A stretch of DNA of 64,000 bases from Lacticaseibacillus mingshuiensis (lineage in GTDB: Bacteria; Bacillota; Bacilli; Lactobacillales; Lactobacillaceae), in the NCBI RefSeq assembly GCF_016861785.1, contig NZ_BOLS01000015.1, forward strand, positions 1-64,000, written 5' to 3'. A program made the translations under genes and the position numbers. A model generated the notes under the pieces. It searched no databases. It was not told the origin of the DNA and saw only the letters and a list, made by a program, of their open reading frames with translations. Position 1 is the stretch's first letter, and each line of letters begins with the position of its first letter. This document shows positions 42,765 to 52,307 of the stretch, in pieces.

Positions 42765-43175
42765 TCAGTCTTTGTTTTCGCTATCGTCGTTGGTCTCGCT
42801 GTCATCCGCTGCGGACTGATCATCGTCTGCAGGGGTGTCTGCGGAATCATCGTTTGCCGGTGTGTCGTCTTTGGCGGCTGGCGCAGCAGTGCCTGCAGCC
42901 GGCGTGCCATTTGCCGCACCGTTGACCGTGCGAATCGCGGTCAAGTTAAATGTGAGATAAACGCCATCAAGATCAAGGTCGACGGTTTTCGCGTCCTGGT
43001 CGATGCTATCGACCACGCCGTGCAGACCACCGATCGTCACGACCTTGTCACCTTTTTTCATGTTGTTAAGCATATCTTGGTGCTGCTGTTGCTGCTTCTT
43101 TTGCGGCCGCATCATGAAGAAATACATGAATGCAAACAGCAGGACCATCGTAATGAGCATACCGCCGATTCCCAA
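42765..43175 (-). CDS. yajC: Preprotein translocase subunit YajC
   Basis: A 136-residue protein with a TTG start, supported by GAGGTG 7 bases upstream. One membrane helix (residues ~4-22) is followed by MRPQKKQQQQ, the YajC signature, and a beta domain with GDKVVTIGGLHGVV (~43-56). The C-terminal ~50 residues are an Ala/Asp-rich acidic tail, longer than usual. It is an accessory to SecDF at the translocon. It follows tgt as in most bacteria. Confidence 0.93.
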   Translation of the reverse strand: MGIGGMLITMVLLFAFMYFFMMRPQKKQQQQHQDMLNNMKKGDKVVTIGGLHGVVDSIDQDAKTVDLDLDGVYLTFNLTAIRTVNGAANGTPAAGTAAPAAKDDTPANDDSADTPADDDQSAADDSETNDDSENKD

Positions 43176-43271
43176 TGTAAGGCACCTCGTTTCAAAATTT
43201 GTTCATTGACCACTGTACCAGAATAACCAGCCTTGCGCTAGGGGCTTGAGACTGATTTCGGTCGTGAACGG

Positions 43272-44657
<1,386 letters not shown>

Positions 44658-44697
44658 GTGGGCCACAAAGCTGATCGCCTTTTAGGCACTGACGTTA

Positions 44698-44868
44698 CTG
44701 CAGTGTCGTGGCCAAATGTCCGGGTCCGAGCAACTAAGGCGCTACGCAATTGAGCCTGTAAGACGCAGGCGTCTAACGGGCTCATATCCAATCACCTGGC
44801 CCACAGTTCGGACCTGGTGATTGAGACGCTTACCTGGCGGACCCAAGCGCGACAGTTGTCCCACTTCC
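44698..44868 (+). repeat. Palindromic repeat family B, long form (copy 3)
   Basis: It shares the 5' and 3' parts of copies 1 and 2. A 46-base module (44743-44788) is inserted at the inner arm, itself a nested hairpin with GAGCC/GGCTC and AGACGC/GCGTCT. It ends TTGTCCCACTTCC two bases from the queA stop. Confidence 0.87.
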
Positions 44869-44870
44869 TT

Positions 44871-45905
44871 TTAGCGGTGAATGTACATCGCGTCGCCAAA
44901 ACTAAAGAAGCGGTACTTTTCTTCGATCGCGTGATGATACGCGTTCAAAATATTTTCGCGGCCCGTGAAGCTGGCGACCAGCATCACGAGCGTGGACTTT
45001 GGCAAATGGAAGTTGGTGATAAACGCGTCGACCAGCCGCCACTGATAGCCCGGCTTGATGAAAATATCGGTCCAGCCAGAATCCGGGTGGATCTCGCCAT
45101 CATACTTCGTGCCGATCGTCTCCAGCGTGCGAATCGACGTGGTGCCGGTGGCAATGATCCGCCCACCGTTTTTCTTGACCTCATTCAGCGTATCCGCCGC
45201 TTCCTGGGAAAAACGGTAGAATTCGCTGTGCATCTGGTGGTCCTCGATATTGTCTTCAGAAACAGGCCGGAATGTCCCTAGACCCACATGAAGCGTCAAA
45301 TAAACCAGCTTGGCCCCTTTGTCCTGGACCTTTTGCAGCAATTCCGGCGTCCAGTGCAAGCCAGCAGTCGGCGCCGCAGCGGAGCCACTTTCCTTGGCAT
45401 AAACGGTCTGGTACATTTCAGGATCTTCCAATTTTTCCTTGATGTATGGCGGAAGCGGCGTTTCGCCCAGCTGCTCGAGGACTTCCATGAAGATACCCTC
45501 GTAGCTGAAGCGAATCATTCGGCCGCCGTGATCGAGCTCTTCGGTGACCGTGCCCTTGAGTAGGCCGTCGCCAAATTCGATCTCCGTGCCAACTGGGGCT
45601 TTGCGCGCCGGCTTCATCAGCGTTTCCCAGTTGTCACCTTCCGTGTTGTGAAGCAGCAGCACTTCCATATGGGCGCCGGTCTCTTTTTTGACTCCATACA
45701 GCCGCGCCGGCATCACGCGGGTATCGTTCATCACGATCGCGTCGCCTGGCTGGATATAATCCAGGATGTCATAAAAATGTTTATCCTCGTAGGCCCCCGT
45801 GTCAGCGTTGAGTACCAAGAGCCGGCTGGCATCGCGCTGCTTGAGCGGCGTCTGGGCGATCAGTTCCTGGGGCAGATCATAATCAAAATCTTCAGTGGTA
45901 AGCAA
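44871..45905 (-). CDS. queA: S-adenosylmethionine:tRNA ribosyltransferase-isomerase
   Basis: A 344-residue enzyme converting preQ1 in tRNA to epoxyqueuosine. The TTG start giving [17 protein letters not shown] is chosen because GGAAGGA lies 6 bases upstream and homologues begin here; a TTG 15 bases earlier would swallow the ribosome site. Conserved stretches are [47 protein letters not shown] and [13 protein letters not shown]. It is 15 bases after ruvB. Confidence 0.95.
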   Translation of the reverse strand: MLTTEDFDYDLPQELIAQTPLKQRDASRLLVLNADTGAYEDKHFYDILDYIQPGDAIVMNDTRVMPARLYGVKKETGAHMEVLLLHNTEGDNWETLMKPARKAPVGTEIEFGDGLLKGTVTEELDHGGRMIRFSYEGIFMEVLEQLGETPLPPYIKEKLEDPEMYQTVYAKESGSAAAPTAGLHWTPELLQKVQDKGAKLVYLTLHVGLGTFRPVSEDNIEDHQMHSEFYRFSQEAADTLNEVKKNGGRIIATGTTSIRTLETIGTKYDGEIHPDSGWTDIFIKPGYQWRLVDAFITNFHLPKSTLVMLVASFTGRENILNAYHHAIEEKYRFFSFGDAMYIHR

Positions 45906-45920
45906 AATAGATCCTTCCAA

Positions 45921-46925
45921 TCATTTTTCAGTGTAGGGAAACCCAAGATGTTCATAACTAGCAGGCGTCACCATGCGGCCCTGCGGCGTGCGTTTCAAAA
46001 AGCCGATCTGCATCAAATAAGGTTCGACCATCTCTTCGATCGTCGCGCTTTCCTCACCGATGTTCGCGGCGATCGTGTTCAACCCGACCGGCCCGCCATC
46101 GTAATCGCGAATCATGATCGAAAGCAGCTTGCGGTCGATCTGATCGAGCCCGGAGCCGTCGACTTGAAGCTGATCCAGCGCGTGATCGACCAGTGAGACC
46201 GAGATCTCGTCGGCCTCGGCCACATCTGCGAAGTCGCGAATTCGGCGGAGCAAGCGGTTGGCGATACGCGGCGTCCCCCGGGAGCGGCGCGCCAATTCTA
46301 GGGCGCTGGCTTCCGGAAGCGTCATGTTGAAAATTCCGGCCGACCGCTGCACGATCTGCGTCAATTCCTCCGGGGCATAATAGACCATATGGCCCGTGAT
46401 GCCAAACCGGTCGCGTAAAGGAGCCGACAACATCCCCGCCCGCGTCGTCGCGCCGATCAGCGTGAACGGCGGGAGCGGAAAATGCACGGGATGCGCCGTC
46501 GGACCCTGCCCGACCACGATATCGACATAAAAGTCTTCCATCGCCGAATACAGCATTTCTTCGATCGGCTTCGGCAAGCGGTGAATCTCATCGATAAAAA
46601 GCACGTCGCCTGGTTGCAATTCATTCAGCATCGCCACCAAGTCGCCGGCTTTTTCGATCGCCGGACCAGAAGTTGTGCGAATTCCAGCGCCAAGCTCATT
46701 GGCGATGACGATCGCCAGCGTGGTCTTCCCAAGCCCCGGCGGCCCGTAAAGCAGCACGTGATCCATCGCCTCTTCACGCTTTTTGGCGGCCTTGATGTAG
46801 ATCGCCAGCTGCTTTTTAATGGCGGACTGGCCGATATAATCATCGAGGCGCTGAGGGCGCAGGGTCCGCTCGATCGTTTCATCATCGCCTGACGCTTCAT
46901 CCGAAATAAGCCGTTCGTCTGCCAT
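45921..46925 (-). CDS. ruvB: Holliday junction helicase RuvB
   Basis: A 334-residue AAA+ motor. Of two adjacent ATGs the second is chosen for its 6-base spacing from GGAG; the first would add one Met. Walker A GPPGLGKT (61-68), Walker [10 protein letters not shown], sensor 1 [10 protein letters not shown] and arginine-finger segment RDRFG are present, then the winged helix at the C-terminus. It drives branch migration with RuvA. Confidence 0.96.
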   Translation of the reverse strand: MADERLISDEASGDDETIERTLRPQRLDDYIGQSAIKKQLAIYIKAAKKREEAMDHVLLYGPPGLGKTTLAIVIANELGAGIRTTSGPAIEKAGDLVAMLNELQPGDVLFIDEIHRLPKPIEEMLYSAMEDFYVDIVVGQGPTAHPVHFPLPPFTLIGATTRAGMLSAPLRDRFGITGHMVYYAPEELTQIVQRSAGIFNMTLPEASALELARRSRGTPRIANRLLRRIRDFADVAEADEISVSLVDHALDQLQVDGSGLDQIDRKLLSIMIRDYDGGPVGLNTIAANIGEESATIEEMVEPYLMQIGFLKRTPQGRMVTPASYEHLGFPYTEK

Positions 46926-46942
46926 CATGCGCTCCTTTCATC

Positions 46943-47524
46943 TTATTGACTCAACAATTTCAATCCGGCGCGCAGATACGCATCGGTCGTTTGGGCATCG
47001 GCCGCCGCGAGCTTTGACTGCACCTTGGCCACCGCTTTTTCCGGATAACCGAGCGCCACCAGCGCCGCCAATGCATCGGCCAGCGCCGGATCGAGGTCGT
47101 CGGGCGCCTCTGCAATGCTCGCCGCAGCCGGCACGGCCAGTTTGCCCTTCAGATCCAAAATGATCTGCTGGGCGGTTTTTTTGCCCACGCCTGGAAATTT
47201 CGTCAAGAATGCGGCATCGCCTTGCGCGATCGCCGCCGCCAGCCCCGCCGCGTCGACATTGGCCAAGATCGCCAGCGCCGACTTGGGGCCGATGCCGGTC
47301 ACGGACAACAGCTGATTGAAGGTGCGCTTGGCCTCTTCTGTGGCAAACCCGTACAGCGTCTGATCATTTTCGCGGATGATCAACTGCACGTACAGCGTGA
47401 CCACCGCGCCTTCATGAAAATCATAGGGATCGGCGCACAGCAATCGGTAGCCGACACCGCCAACATCCAGCACGACATAGGCAGGCGTCACCGCAGCGAC
47501 GCGGCCTGTTAGATACTCGTACAT
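46943..47524 (-). CDS. ruvA: Holliday junction DNA-binding protein RuvA
   Basis: A 193-residue protein with an OB-fold domain (residues 1-~63), two helix-hairpin-helix motifs SVTGIGPKSALAIL (~75-88) and FPGVGKKTAQQIILDL (~110-125), and a C-terminal RuvB-contacting domain (~145-193). GAGAGG precedes the ATG. First gene of the ruvA-ruvB-queA string. Confidence 0.95.
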   Translation of the reverse strand: MYEYLTGRVAAVTPAYVVLDVGGVGYRLLCADPYDFHEGAVVTLYVQLIIRENDQTLYGFATEEAKRTFNQLLSVTGIGPKSALAILANVDAAGLAAAIAQGDAAFLTKFPGVGKKTAQQIILDLKGKLAVPAAASIAEAPDDLDPALADALAALVALGYPEKAVAKVQSKLAAADAQTTDAYLRAGLKLLSQ

Positions 47525-47713
47525 ACACGCCTCTCTTTTCCGTCCATAGTTTCGGTCTATTGTAGCATAGATTCACGTTTCATTTTACCGCACGCCGGAC
47601 GCGATGTGACAAAATCGTTCGCCTTTCCGACCCAAAAATCGGTCCCGCGCCCGAGCGCCATCAGTAGGCAGGACCGGCCCCCTCTGCTAAAATTAAAGAA
47701 CGGAGGAAGGGGG

Positions 47714-48316
47714 ATGGCGATGAGCCCGACAGTTTCAAGACGCCTGCTTAATGTCACAACGCTGCTTGTTCTTTTAGCCACGATCGGCCTGACGATCTAT
47801 TGGTGGCGGCTCGGTGTTTTTGCCGACCTGCCGCATCTGCAGGCCTATCTCAACGGCAGTGGCCTGCTTGGACCGCTGATCTTCATTGTCATTCAGATCA
47901 TCCAAGTCGTTATTCCAGTGATTCCCGGCGGCGTCTCACTGGCGGCCGGCGTGGTCCTGTTTGGCCCGTGGAGCGGCTTTTTATATAACTACCTCGGCAT
48001 CTGCATCGGCTCGATGATCAATTTTCTGCTCGCCCGCCATTACGGCAAGCCGTTCATCATGCATGTGATCTCGGAAAAGACATACGACAAATATATCGGC
48101 TACACCACCAATCAGAAACAGTTCGACCGCCTCTTTGCGCTGGCGATCTTCCTGCCAGTCGCCCCGGATGACGTCCTGTGCCTACTTGCCGGATTGACCA
48201 AAATGAAGACCAGCACCTTCACCTGGATCATCCTGCTGGGCAAACCCGTCACCATCGCCGCCTATTCATGGGCCCTCGTGACAGGCGCGCAATGGCTCAT
48301 GAAATTGTTTGGATAG
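47714..48316 (+). CDS. TVP38/TMEM64 (VTT domain) membrane protein
   Basis: The 200-residue form starts MAMSPTVSRRLL, with GGAGG 7 bases upstream; the longer frame lacks a site. About five membrane segments are present. The VTT signature is the re-entrant loop VIPVIPGGVSLAAGVVLFGP (~67-86), then GSMINFLLARHYGKP (~99-113) and a second loop FLPVAPDDVLCLLAGL (~145-160). The domain is shared with DedA proteins; its exact role here is unknown. A family A array starts on its stop codon. Confidence 0.88.
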   Translation: MAMSPTVSRRLLNVTTLLVLLATIGLTIYWWRLGVFADLPHLQAYLNGSGLLGPLIFIVIQIIQVVIPVIPGGVSLAAGVVLFGPWSGFLYNYLGICIGSMINFLLARHYGKPFIMHVISEKTYDKYIGYTTNQKQFDRLFALAIFLPVAPDDVLCLLAGLTKMKTSTFTWIILLGKPVTIAAYSWALVTGAQWLMKLFG

Positions 48317-48436
48317 GGTGCGCAGCGGGGCGTTTAGGGCTGAACAGCCAGCGTGGCCTGTGCGCTTGATGGCGTCCTTGGCCATCGAGTGCGCAGGGTA
48401 GCTAGATGCTTCAGGCCTGCCCCGCGAAGCCCAACT
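48316..48436. repeat. Family A repeat 5A (type II)
   Basis: Outer GCGGGGC/GCCCCGC; middle AGGGCTGAA/TTCAGGCCT (one mismatch); apical GATGGC/GCCATC. Its first base is the last base of the preceding stop codon. Confidence 0.88.
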
Positions 48437-48439
48437 GTA

Positions 48440-48559
48440 GGGTGCGGAGGCCCGCGGGATGGTGGGGTAGCTAACTTGGCTCGGGTGCTTGGTGGCGTCT
48501 TTTGCCACCGAGTGCACGAGACAGTTAGATATCCCCACCATGCGGGCCGAAGCCCAACT
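48440..48559. repeat. Family A repeat 5B (type I)
   Basis: Outer GGCCCGC/GCGGGCC; middle ATGGTGGGG/CCCCACCAT; apical GGTGGC/GCCACC around GTCTTTT. Confidence 0.9.
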
Positions 48560-48561
48560 GA

Positions 48562-48682
48562 GGGTGCGCAGCGGGGCGCTTAGGGATGGACAGCTAGTGC
48601 GGCCTGGGCGGTTGATGGTGCATTTTGCCATCAGGCGACCAGGACGACTAGATGTCCCACCCCTGCCCCGCGAAGCCCAACT
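48562..48682. repeat. Family A repeat 5C (type II)
   Basis: Outer GCGGGGC/GCCCCGC; the middle arm AGGGATGGA against CCCACCCCT has mismatches; apical TGATGG/CCATCA. Confidence 0.87.
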
Positions 48683-48685
48683 GTA

Positions 48686-48805
48686 GGGTGCGGAGGCCCG
48701 CGGGATGATGGGGTAGCTAACTTGGCTCGGGTGCTTGGTGGCGTCTTTTGCCACCGAGTGCACGAGACAGTTAGATATCCCCACCATGCGGGCCGAAGCC
48801 CAACT
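48686..48805. repeat. Family A repeat 5D (type I)
   Basis: Nearly identical to 5B, with one change in the left middle arm (ATGATGGGG). Confidence 0.9.
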
Positions 48806-48807
48806 GA

Positions 48808-48854
48808 GGGTGCGTAGCGGGGCGCTTAGGGGTGGACAGCGGCGCCCCGACCCG
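48808..48854. repeat. Family A repeat 5E (type II, shrunken)
   Basis: GGGT, then CGGGGCGC paired with GCGCCCCG around a 16-base loop, then ACCC. The long apical arm is missing. It is the last unit before the terminator. Confidence 0.75.
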
Positions 48855-48864
48855 TTCACCTACC

Positions 48865-48907
48865 AAAAAGACACGCTGACCGGTTTTCCCGTCAACGTGT
48901 CTTTTTT
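48865..48907. terminator. Terminator after the site-5 array
   Basis: AAAAAGACACG (48865-48875) pairs with CGTGTCTTTTT (48896-48906), with inner GAC/GTC. It works in both directions. Confidence 0.85.
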
Positions 48908-49014
48908 CACCCTGGCCCATCCCCCTATATCAAGATATCGCCGACTTTTGCGCGGCGATGGTCCCGCATCCCAGGAACATGCTACGATGCTGGTAAATAA
49001 TGAGGAGGCATTGT

Positions 49015-49593
49015 ATGTCTGACATGACTGAAAAGGCGCGCTCGTTCACCGAGCACCTTTACCAACCTTACGCGCCAGAGCTCGTCGAAGAGCGCGACGA
49101 AACGATCAAGAAGGTCTACGATTACAACCACATCTACCCGCTGGACCGGACGGCACGTGAGGCCAAGTTGCGCGAAATTCTCGGCGGTGTCGGCAAAACG
49201 CCAGTGATCGAGCAACCTTTTTTCACCACCTATGGCTCGAACACGACGGTCGGCGATAACTTCTACATGAACGTCAACGGCAAACTGATGGACAGCGGCA
49301 AGATCACGATCGGCGACAATGTCTTCATCGCGCCAAACGTCTGCATCATCACCGAGCAGCACCCGCTGAATGTCGAGCAGCGCAACGAAGGGCTCGAGTA
49401 CACGCATCCCATCACCATCGGTAACAACGTCTGGATCGCCACCAACGTCAATGTCCTGCCTGGCGTGACGATCGGCGACAATTGCGTGATCGGCGCCGGC
49501 AGTGTCGTCACCCGCGACATTCCGGCCAATAGCCTCGCAGTCGGCGTGCCCGCGAAAGTGATTCGCCACTTGGACAACGCCAGAGAAAACTAA
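49015..49593 (+). CDS. Sugar O-acetyltransferase (maltose/galactoside acetyltransferase type)
   Basis: The 192-residue form starts MSDMTEKARS, with GGAGG 6 bases upstream. An N-terminal helical cap (residues ~1-55, with YDYNHIYPLDRTAREA) is followed by a left-handed beta helix of hexapeptide repeats (~75-180), including TTVGDNFYMNVN, ITIGDNVFIAPNVCI and VTIGDNCVIGAGSVV. The catalytic His lies in TEQHPL (~116). It transfers acetyl from acetyl-CoA to sugars; the true substrate is unknown. Confidence 0.9.
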   Translation: MSDMTEKARSFTEHLYQPYAPELVEERDETIKKVYDYNHIYPLDRTAREAKLREILGGVGKTPVIEQPFFTTYGSNTTVGDNFYMNVNGKLMDSGKITIGDNVFIAPNVCIITEQHPLNVEQRNEGLEYTHPITIGNNVWIATNVNVLPGVTIGDNCVIGAGSVVTRDIPANSLAVGVPAKVIRHLDNAREN

Positions 49594-49599
49594 CACACA

Positions 49600-49656
49600 A
49601 AAATAGCCTCACCATTTCGCATGCAAACCGCAACGCGAACCTGGTGAGGCTATTTT
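49600..49656. terminator. Bidirectional terminator between the acetyltransferase gene and maf
   Basis: A perfect 15-bp stem, AAAATAGCCTCACCA (49600-49614) with its complement at 49642-49656. Confidence 0.9.
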
Positions 49657-49676
49657 GATTCAAGCACACCGCGGCG

Positions 49677-50237
49677 TCAGTACCCTGTCGGCAATTGGGC
49701 AAGCAGCCGTGCGAGCGTGCTGATCGGCAACCCGACCACGTTGTAAAAATCGCCATCGATCTTTTTTACCAGCAGTGCCCCCTGCCCCTGAATGCCATAG
49801 GCGCCGGCCTTGTCGCGGTACTCACCCGTCGCCAGATAGCGCTCGAGCTGCTGGTCGGTCAGCGGCCAAAAGGTGACGGCCGTCGAGACCACCGCGCTGA
49901 CGGTCTGACCGCGGTAAGTCGCAAATAATCCGGTCAAAACGTGATGCGTGCGGCCACTGAACGCCTGGAGCATTGACTTGGCGGCCGCCTCGTTTGCGGG
50001 CTTGCCCACCAGGCGATCGCCGTCGACCACCATCGTGTCCGCCGCGATCACCAGGGACCCGGGGTACAATGCCCTGACCGCCTCGCCTTTTGCCCGGGCC
50101 AGCGAACGCACATAAGGCGCCGGCGCCAACAGCGGCAGTGCCCGTTCATTGATCGGCGCCGGGACATGCGTGAACGTCGGAAACAGGCGGTGCAGCAATT
50201 CGATGCGCCGCGGCGACTGACTGGCCAAGACGATCAT
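49677..50237 (-). CDS. maf: Maf family nucleotide pyrophosphatase
   Basis: The 186-residue form starts [15 protein letters not shown], overlapping the mutL stop by 4 bases; the open frame upstream is mutL shadow. Motifs: LASQSPRR (residues ~4-11), ADTMVV (~66-71), VGKP (~77-80), and [12 protein letters not shown] (~143-154). Maf hydrolyses dTTP, UTP or modified nucleotides and can inhibit septation when overproduced in Bacillus. The link with mutL and mutS fits nucleotide and DNA quality control. Confidence 0.92.
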   Translation of the reverse strand: MIVLASQSPRRIELLHRLFPTFTHVPAPINERALPLLAPAPYVRSLARAKGEAVRALYPGSLVIAADTMVVDGDRLVGKPANEAAAKSMLQAFSGRTHHVLTGLFATYRGQTVSAVVSTAVTFWPLTDQQLERYLATGEYRDKAGAYGIQGQGALLVKKIDGDFYNVVGLPISTLARLLAQLPTGY

Positions 50238-52303
50238 TGATCCGCCCCGCCGGACACGTGACTGTCCTGAATGCGCTTGAACATTTTCTCCAAGTCTTGG
50301 TTGGAAAAATGGACCAGCACTGGCCGACCATGCGGGCAATTGAATGGATTTTCGCAATCCGGCAACCTGGTCAAAAGCGCCTGCGCCTGTTGGTGATCCA
50401 AATGATGATTGGCCTTGATCGCGCGCTTACAGCTCATCATGATCGCCGTTTTTTCGCGGAACGCGGCGACACTGAGCTTGCCATCGCGCAGCAACCAGTC
50501 GATCATCTCCTTGATCGTCTCCTCCTCCTGCCCCGCTTTGAACCAGGTGGGATGCTGGCGGATGATGAACGTGTTTTGGCCAAAATCCTCCAGGTGGATT
50601 CCGACGGCGGCCAGCGTGTCGAAATGATCGCGGATCAGCGCCGCATCGCTGGCTGGGTAATCCAGCACGATCGGCACCAAAAGCGCCTGCTGGTCCGCAG
50701 CCACCTCCCCGATCGCCTGCCGGTAAAATTCGTAGTTCACGCGTTCCTGGGCGGCGTGCTGATCCAAAATGTACAAACCGCTTTCGTCCTCAGCCAGCAG
50801 ATAAGTGCCATGGACCTGCGCGAGATACGTCAGCGTCGGAAAACGCGGCGTGTCCCCGGCAACGCGGGCGGCCTCCCGGGCAGTCTCGTCGGAAACACCA
50901 GCCAGGTCTTCCGCAGACGCCGCAACCGGCGCCGGGCTTGGCGTGCGCGTCGCAAGTGCCGCATCCCAGGCAGCCAACCGTTCCGGATGGTCAAAGATCG
51001 GCGCGCTGGGCAAATCGTCGATGCCCAGGCCAAACGACGACTCGACCGGTTGGCCAGTCGAGTCAACCTCAGCCTTGGCGCTGTTGTCCGGGACCGGGTG
51101 CGCGGTCTGCGCGGTCTGCCCAGGCGTGGCCACTGGCGCCGTTGACAACTCACTAGAGGCGCCATTGCTTGTGCCTGGCGTCTGCCCGGCCTCCGCCTCC
51201 TGCCCCCATCGCGCGGCCGGTTCGTGCACCGCAGAGGCCGCATTCAGATCGCGGGTCAAGGCATCCATATCCACCGGCGCGCGCCCCCGCAGATTGGACA
51301 AGGCATCCGGAATCAGATTTTCCTTGGCCAGGCGGTCGCGAATGCTTTGACTGATCAGCGCGCTGAGCTGGTCCTCCTTGCTGAGGCGCACCTCGGCCTT
51401 GGTCGGATGGACGTTGACATCCACCAGCAGCGGATCCATCGCGATATCGATCACCGCCAGCGGATAGCGCCCGACCATCAATTTAGAGCCGTAGCCATCG
51501 ATCACCGCATGCGTCAGCTTGTAGTTGCGAATATAGCGGCCGTTGATCATCAAGGAGATGTACTGCTGGCTGGCACGCGTGGTGTCGGGCAGCGACACAT
51601 ACCCGCTGACCTTGAAGTCGAGGTCTTCCCCTTCGAAAAACAGCATCGACTTTGCCGCCGAGACACCGTAAATGCCCGCAAGCGTCTGCTGCAGGTCGCC
51701 ATGGCCAGCGGTGCGGCTGACCATTTTGCCATTGTGGCGAAGCGTGAACGCCACTTCGGGATGGCCCATCGCAAGCCGGTTGACGATATCGACGATGCGC
51801 GCCAGCTCCGTGTTTTGCGACTTCACATATTTCAGCCGGGCCGGCGTGTTGAAAAAGAGATCCCGCACGATCAGCTGCGTGCCGCGCCGACTCGCCGTCT
51901 CTTCCGTCGTCAGCAGTTTCCCGCCGCGCAAATGCGCCTTGGTGCCCAGTCCATTGTCCGTCGCCGTGGTCATCGTGACATCGGCAACCGCGGCGATCGA
52001 CGCTAAGGCCTCACCGCGAAAGCCGAGCGAATGCACATTGAACAGGTCGCGCGTCGTCAAGATCTTTGACGTCGCGTGGCGCAAAAAGGCGGTCGGCACA
52101 TCTTCTGCCTCGATGCCGATGCCGTTATCCAGAATCTCGATCAGCTTCAATCCCGCCTCTTCGACGGTGATATCCACCTGCGTCGCCTGAGCGTCGATCG
52201 CGTTTTCCGCCAGCTCCTTAACGACGCTGGCGGGCCGCTCGATCACTTCCCCAGCGGCGATCTGATTGCTGAGCGTTGCTGATAATTGATGAATCTTGGC
52301 CAT
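50234..52303 (-). CDS. mutL: DNA mismatch repair protein MutL
   Basis: A 689-residue protein. The GHKL ATPase has ELAENAIDA (residues ~30-38), DNGIGI (~59-64) and [10 protein letters not shown] (~94-103). A Pro/Ala/Ser/Thr-rich linker spans ~340-440. The C-terminal domain has the endonuclease motif DQHA-x2-E-x4-E (~517-528) and CPHGRP near residue 655. MutL here should therefore nick DNA itself, as expected for bacteria lacking MutH. It lies 4 bases after mutS. Confidence 0.96.
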   Translation of the reverse strand: MAKIHQLSATLSNQIAAGEVIERPASVVKELAENAIDAQATQVDITVEEAGLKLIEILDNGIGIEAEDVPTAFLRHATSKILTTRDLFNVHSLGFRGEALASIAAVADVTMTTATDNGLGTKAHLRGGKLLTTEETASRRGTQLIVRDLFFNTPARLKYVKSQNTELARIVDIVNRLAMGHPEVAFTLRHNGKMVSRTAGHGDLQQTLAGIYGVSAAKSMLFFEGEDLDFKVSGYVSLPDTTRASQQYISLMINGRYIRNYKLTHAVIDGYGSKLMVGRYPLAVIDIAMDPLLVDVNVHPTKAEVRLSKEDQLSALISQSIRDRLAKENLIPDALSNLRGRAPVDMDALTRDLNAASAVHEPAARWGQEAEAGQTPGTSNGASSELSTAPVATPGQTAQTAHPVPDNSAKAEVDSTGQPVESSFGLGIDDLPSAPIFDHPERLAAWDAALATRTPSPAPVAASAEDLAGVSDETAREAARVAGDTPRFPTLTYLAQVHGTYLLAEDESGLYILDQHAAQERVNYEFYRQAIGEVAADQQALLVPIVLDYPASDAALIRDHFDTLAAVGIHLEDFGQNTFIIRQHPTWFKAGQEEETIKEMIDWLLRDGKLSVAAFREKTAIMMSCKRAIKANHHLDHQQAQALLTRLPDCENPFNCPHGRPVLVHFSNQDLEKMFKRIQDSHVSGGADQ

Positions 52304-52307
52304 AAGA

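Noticed and set aside
48266-48859. 197-codon minus-strand open frame with internally repeated peptide
   Set aside because: It is the translation of the family A palindromes; the peptide repeats because the DNA does. No ribosome site. Similar frames at 27364-27774 and 30847-31098 are rejected for the same reason.
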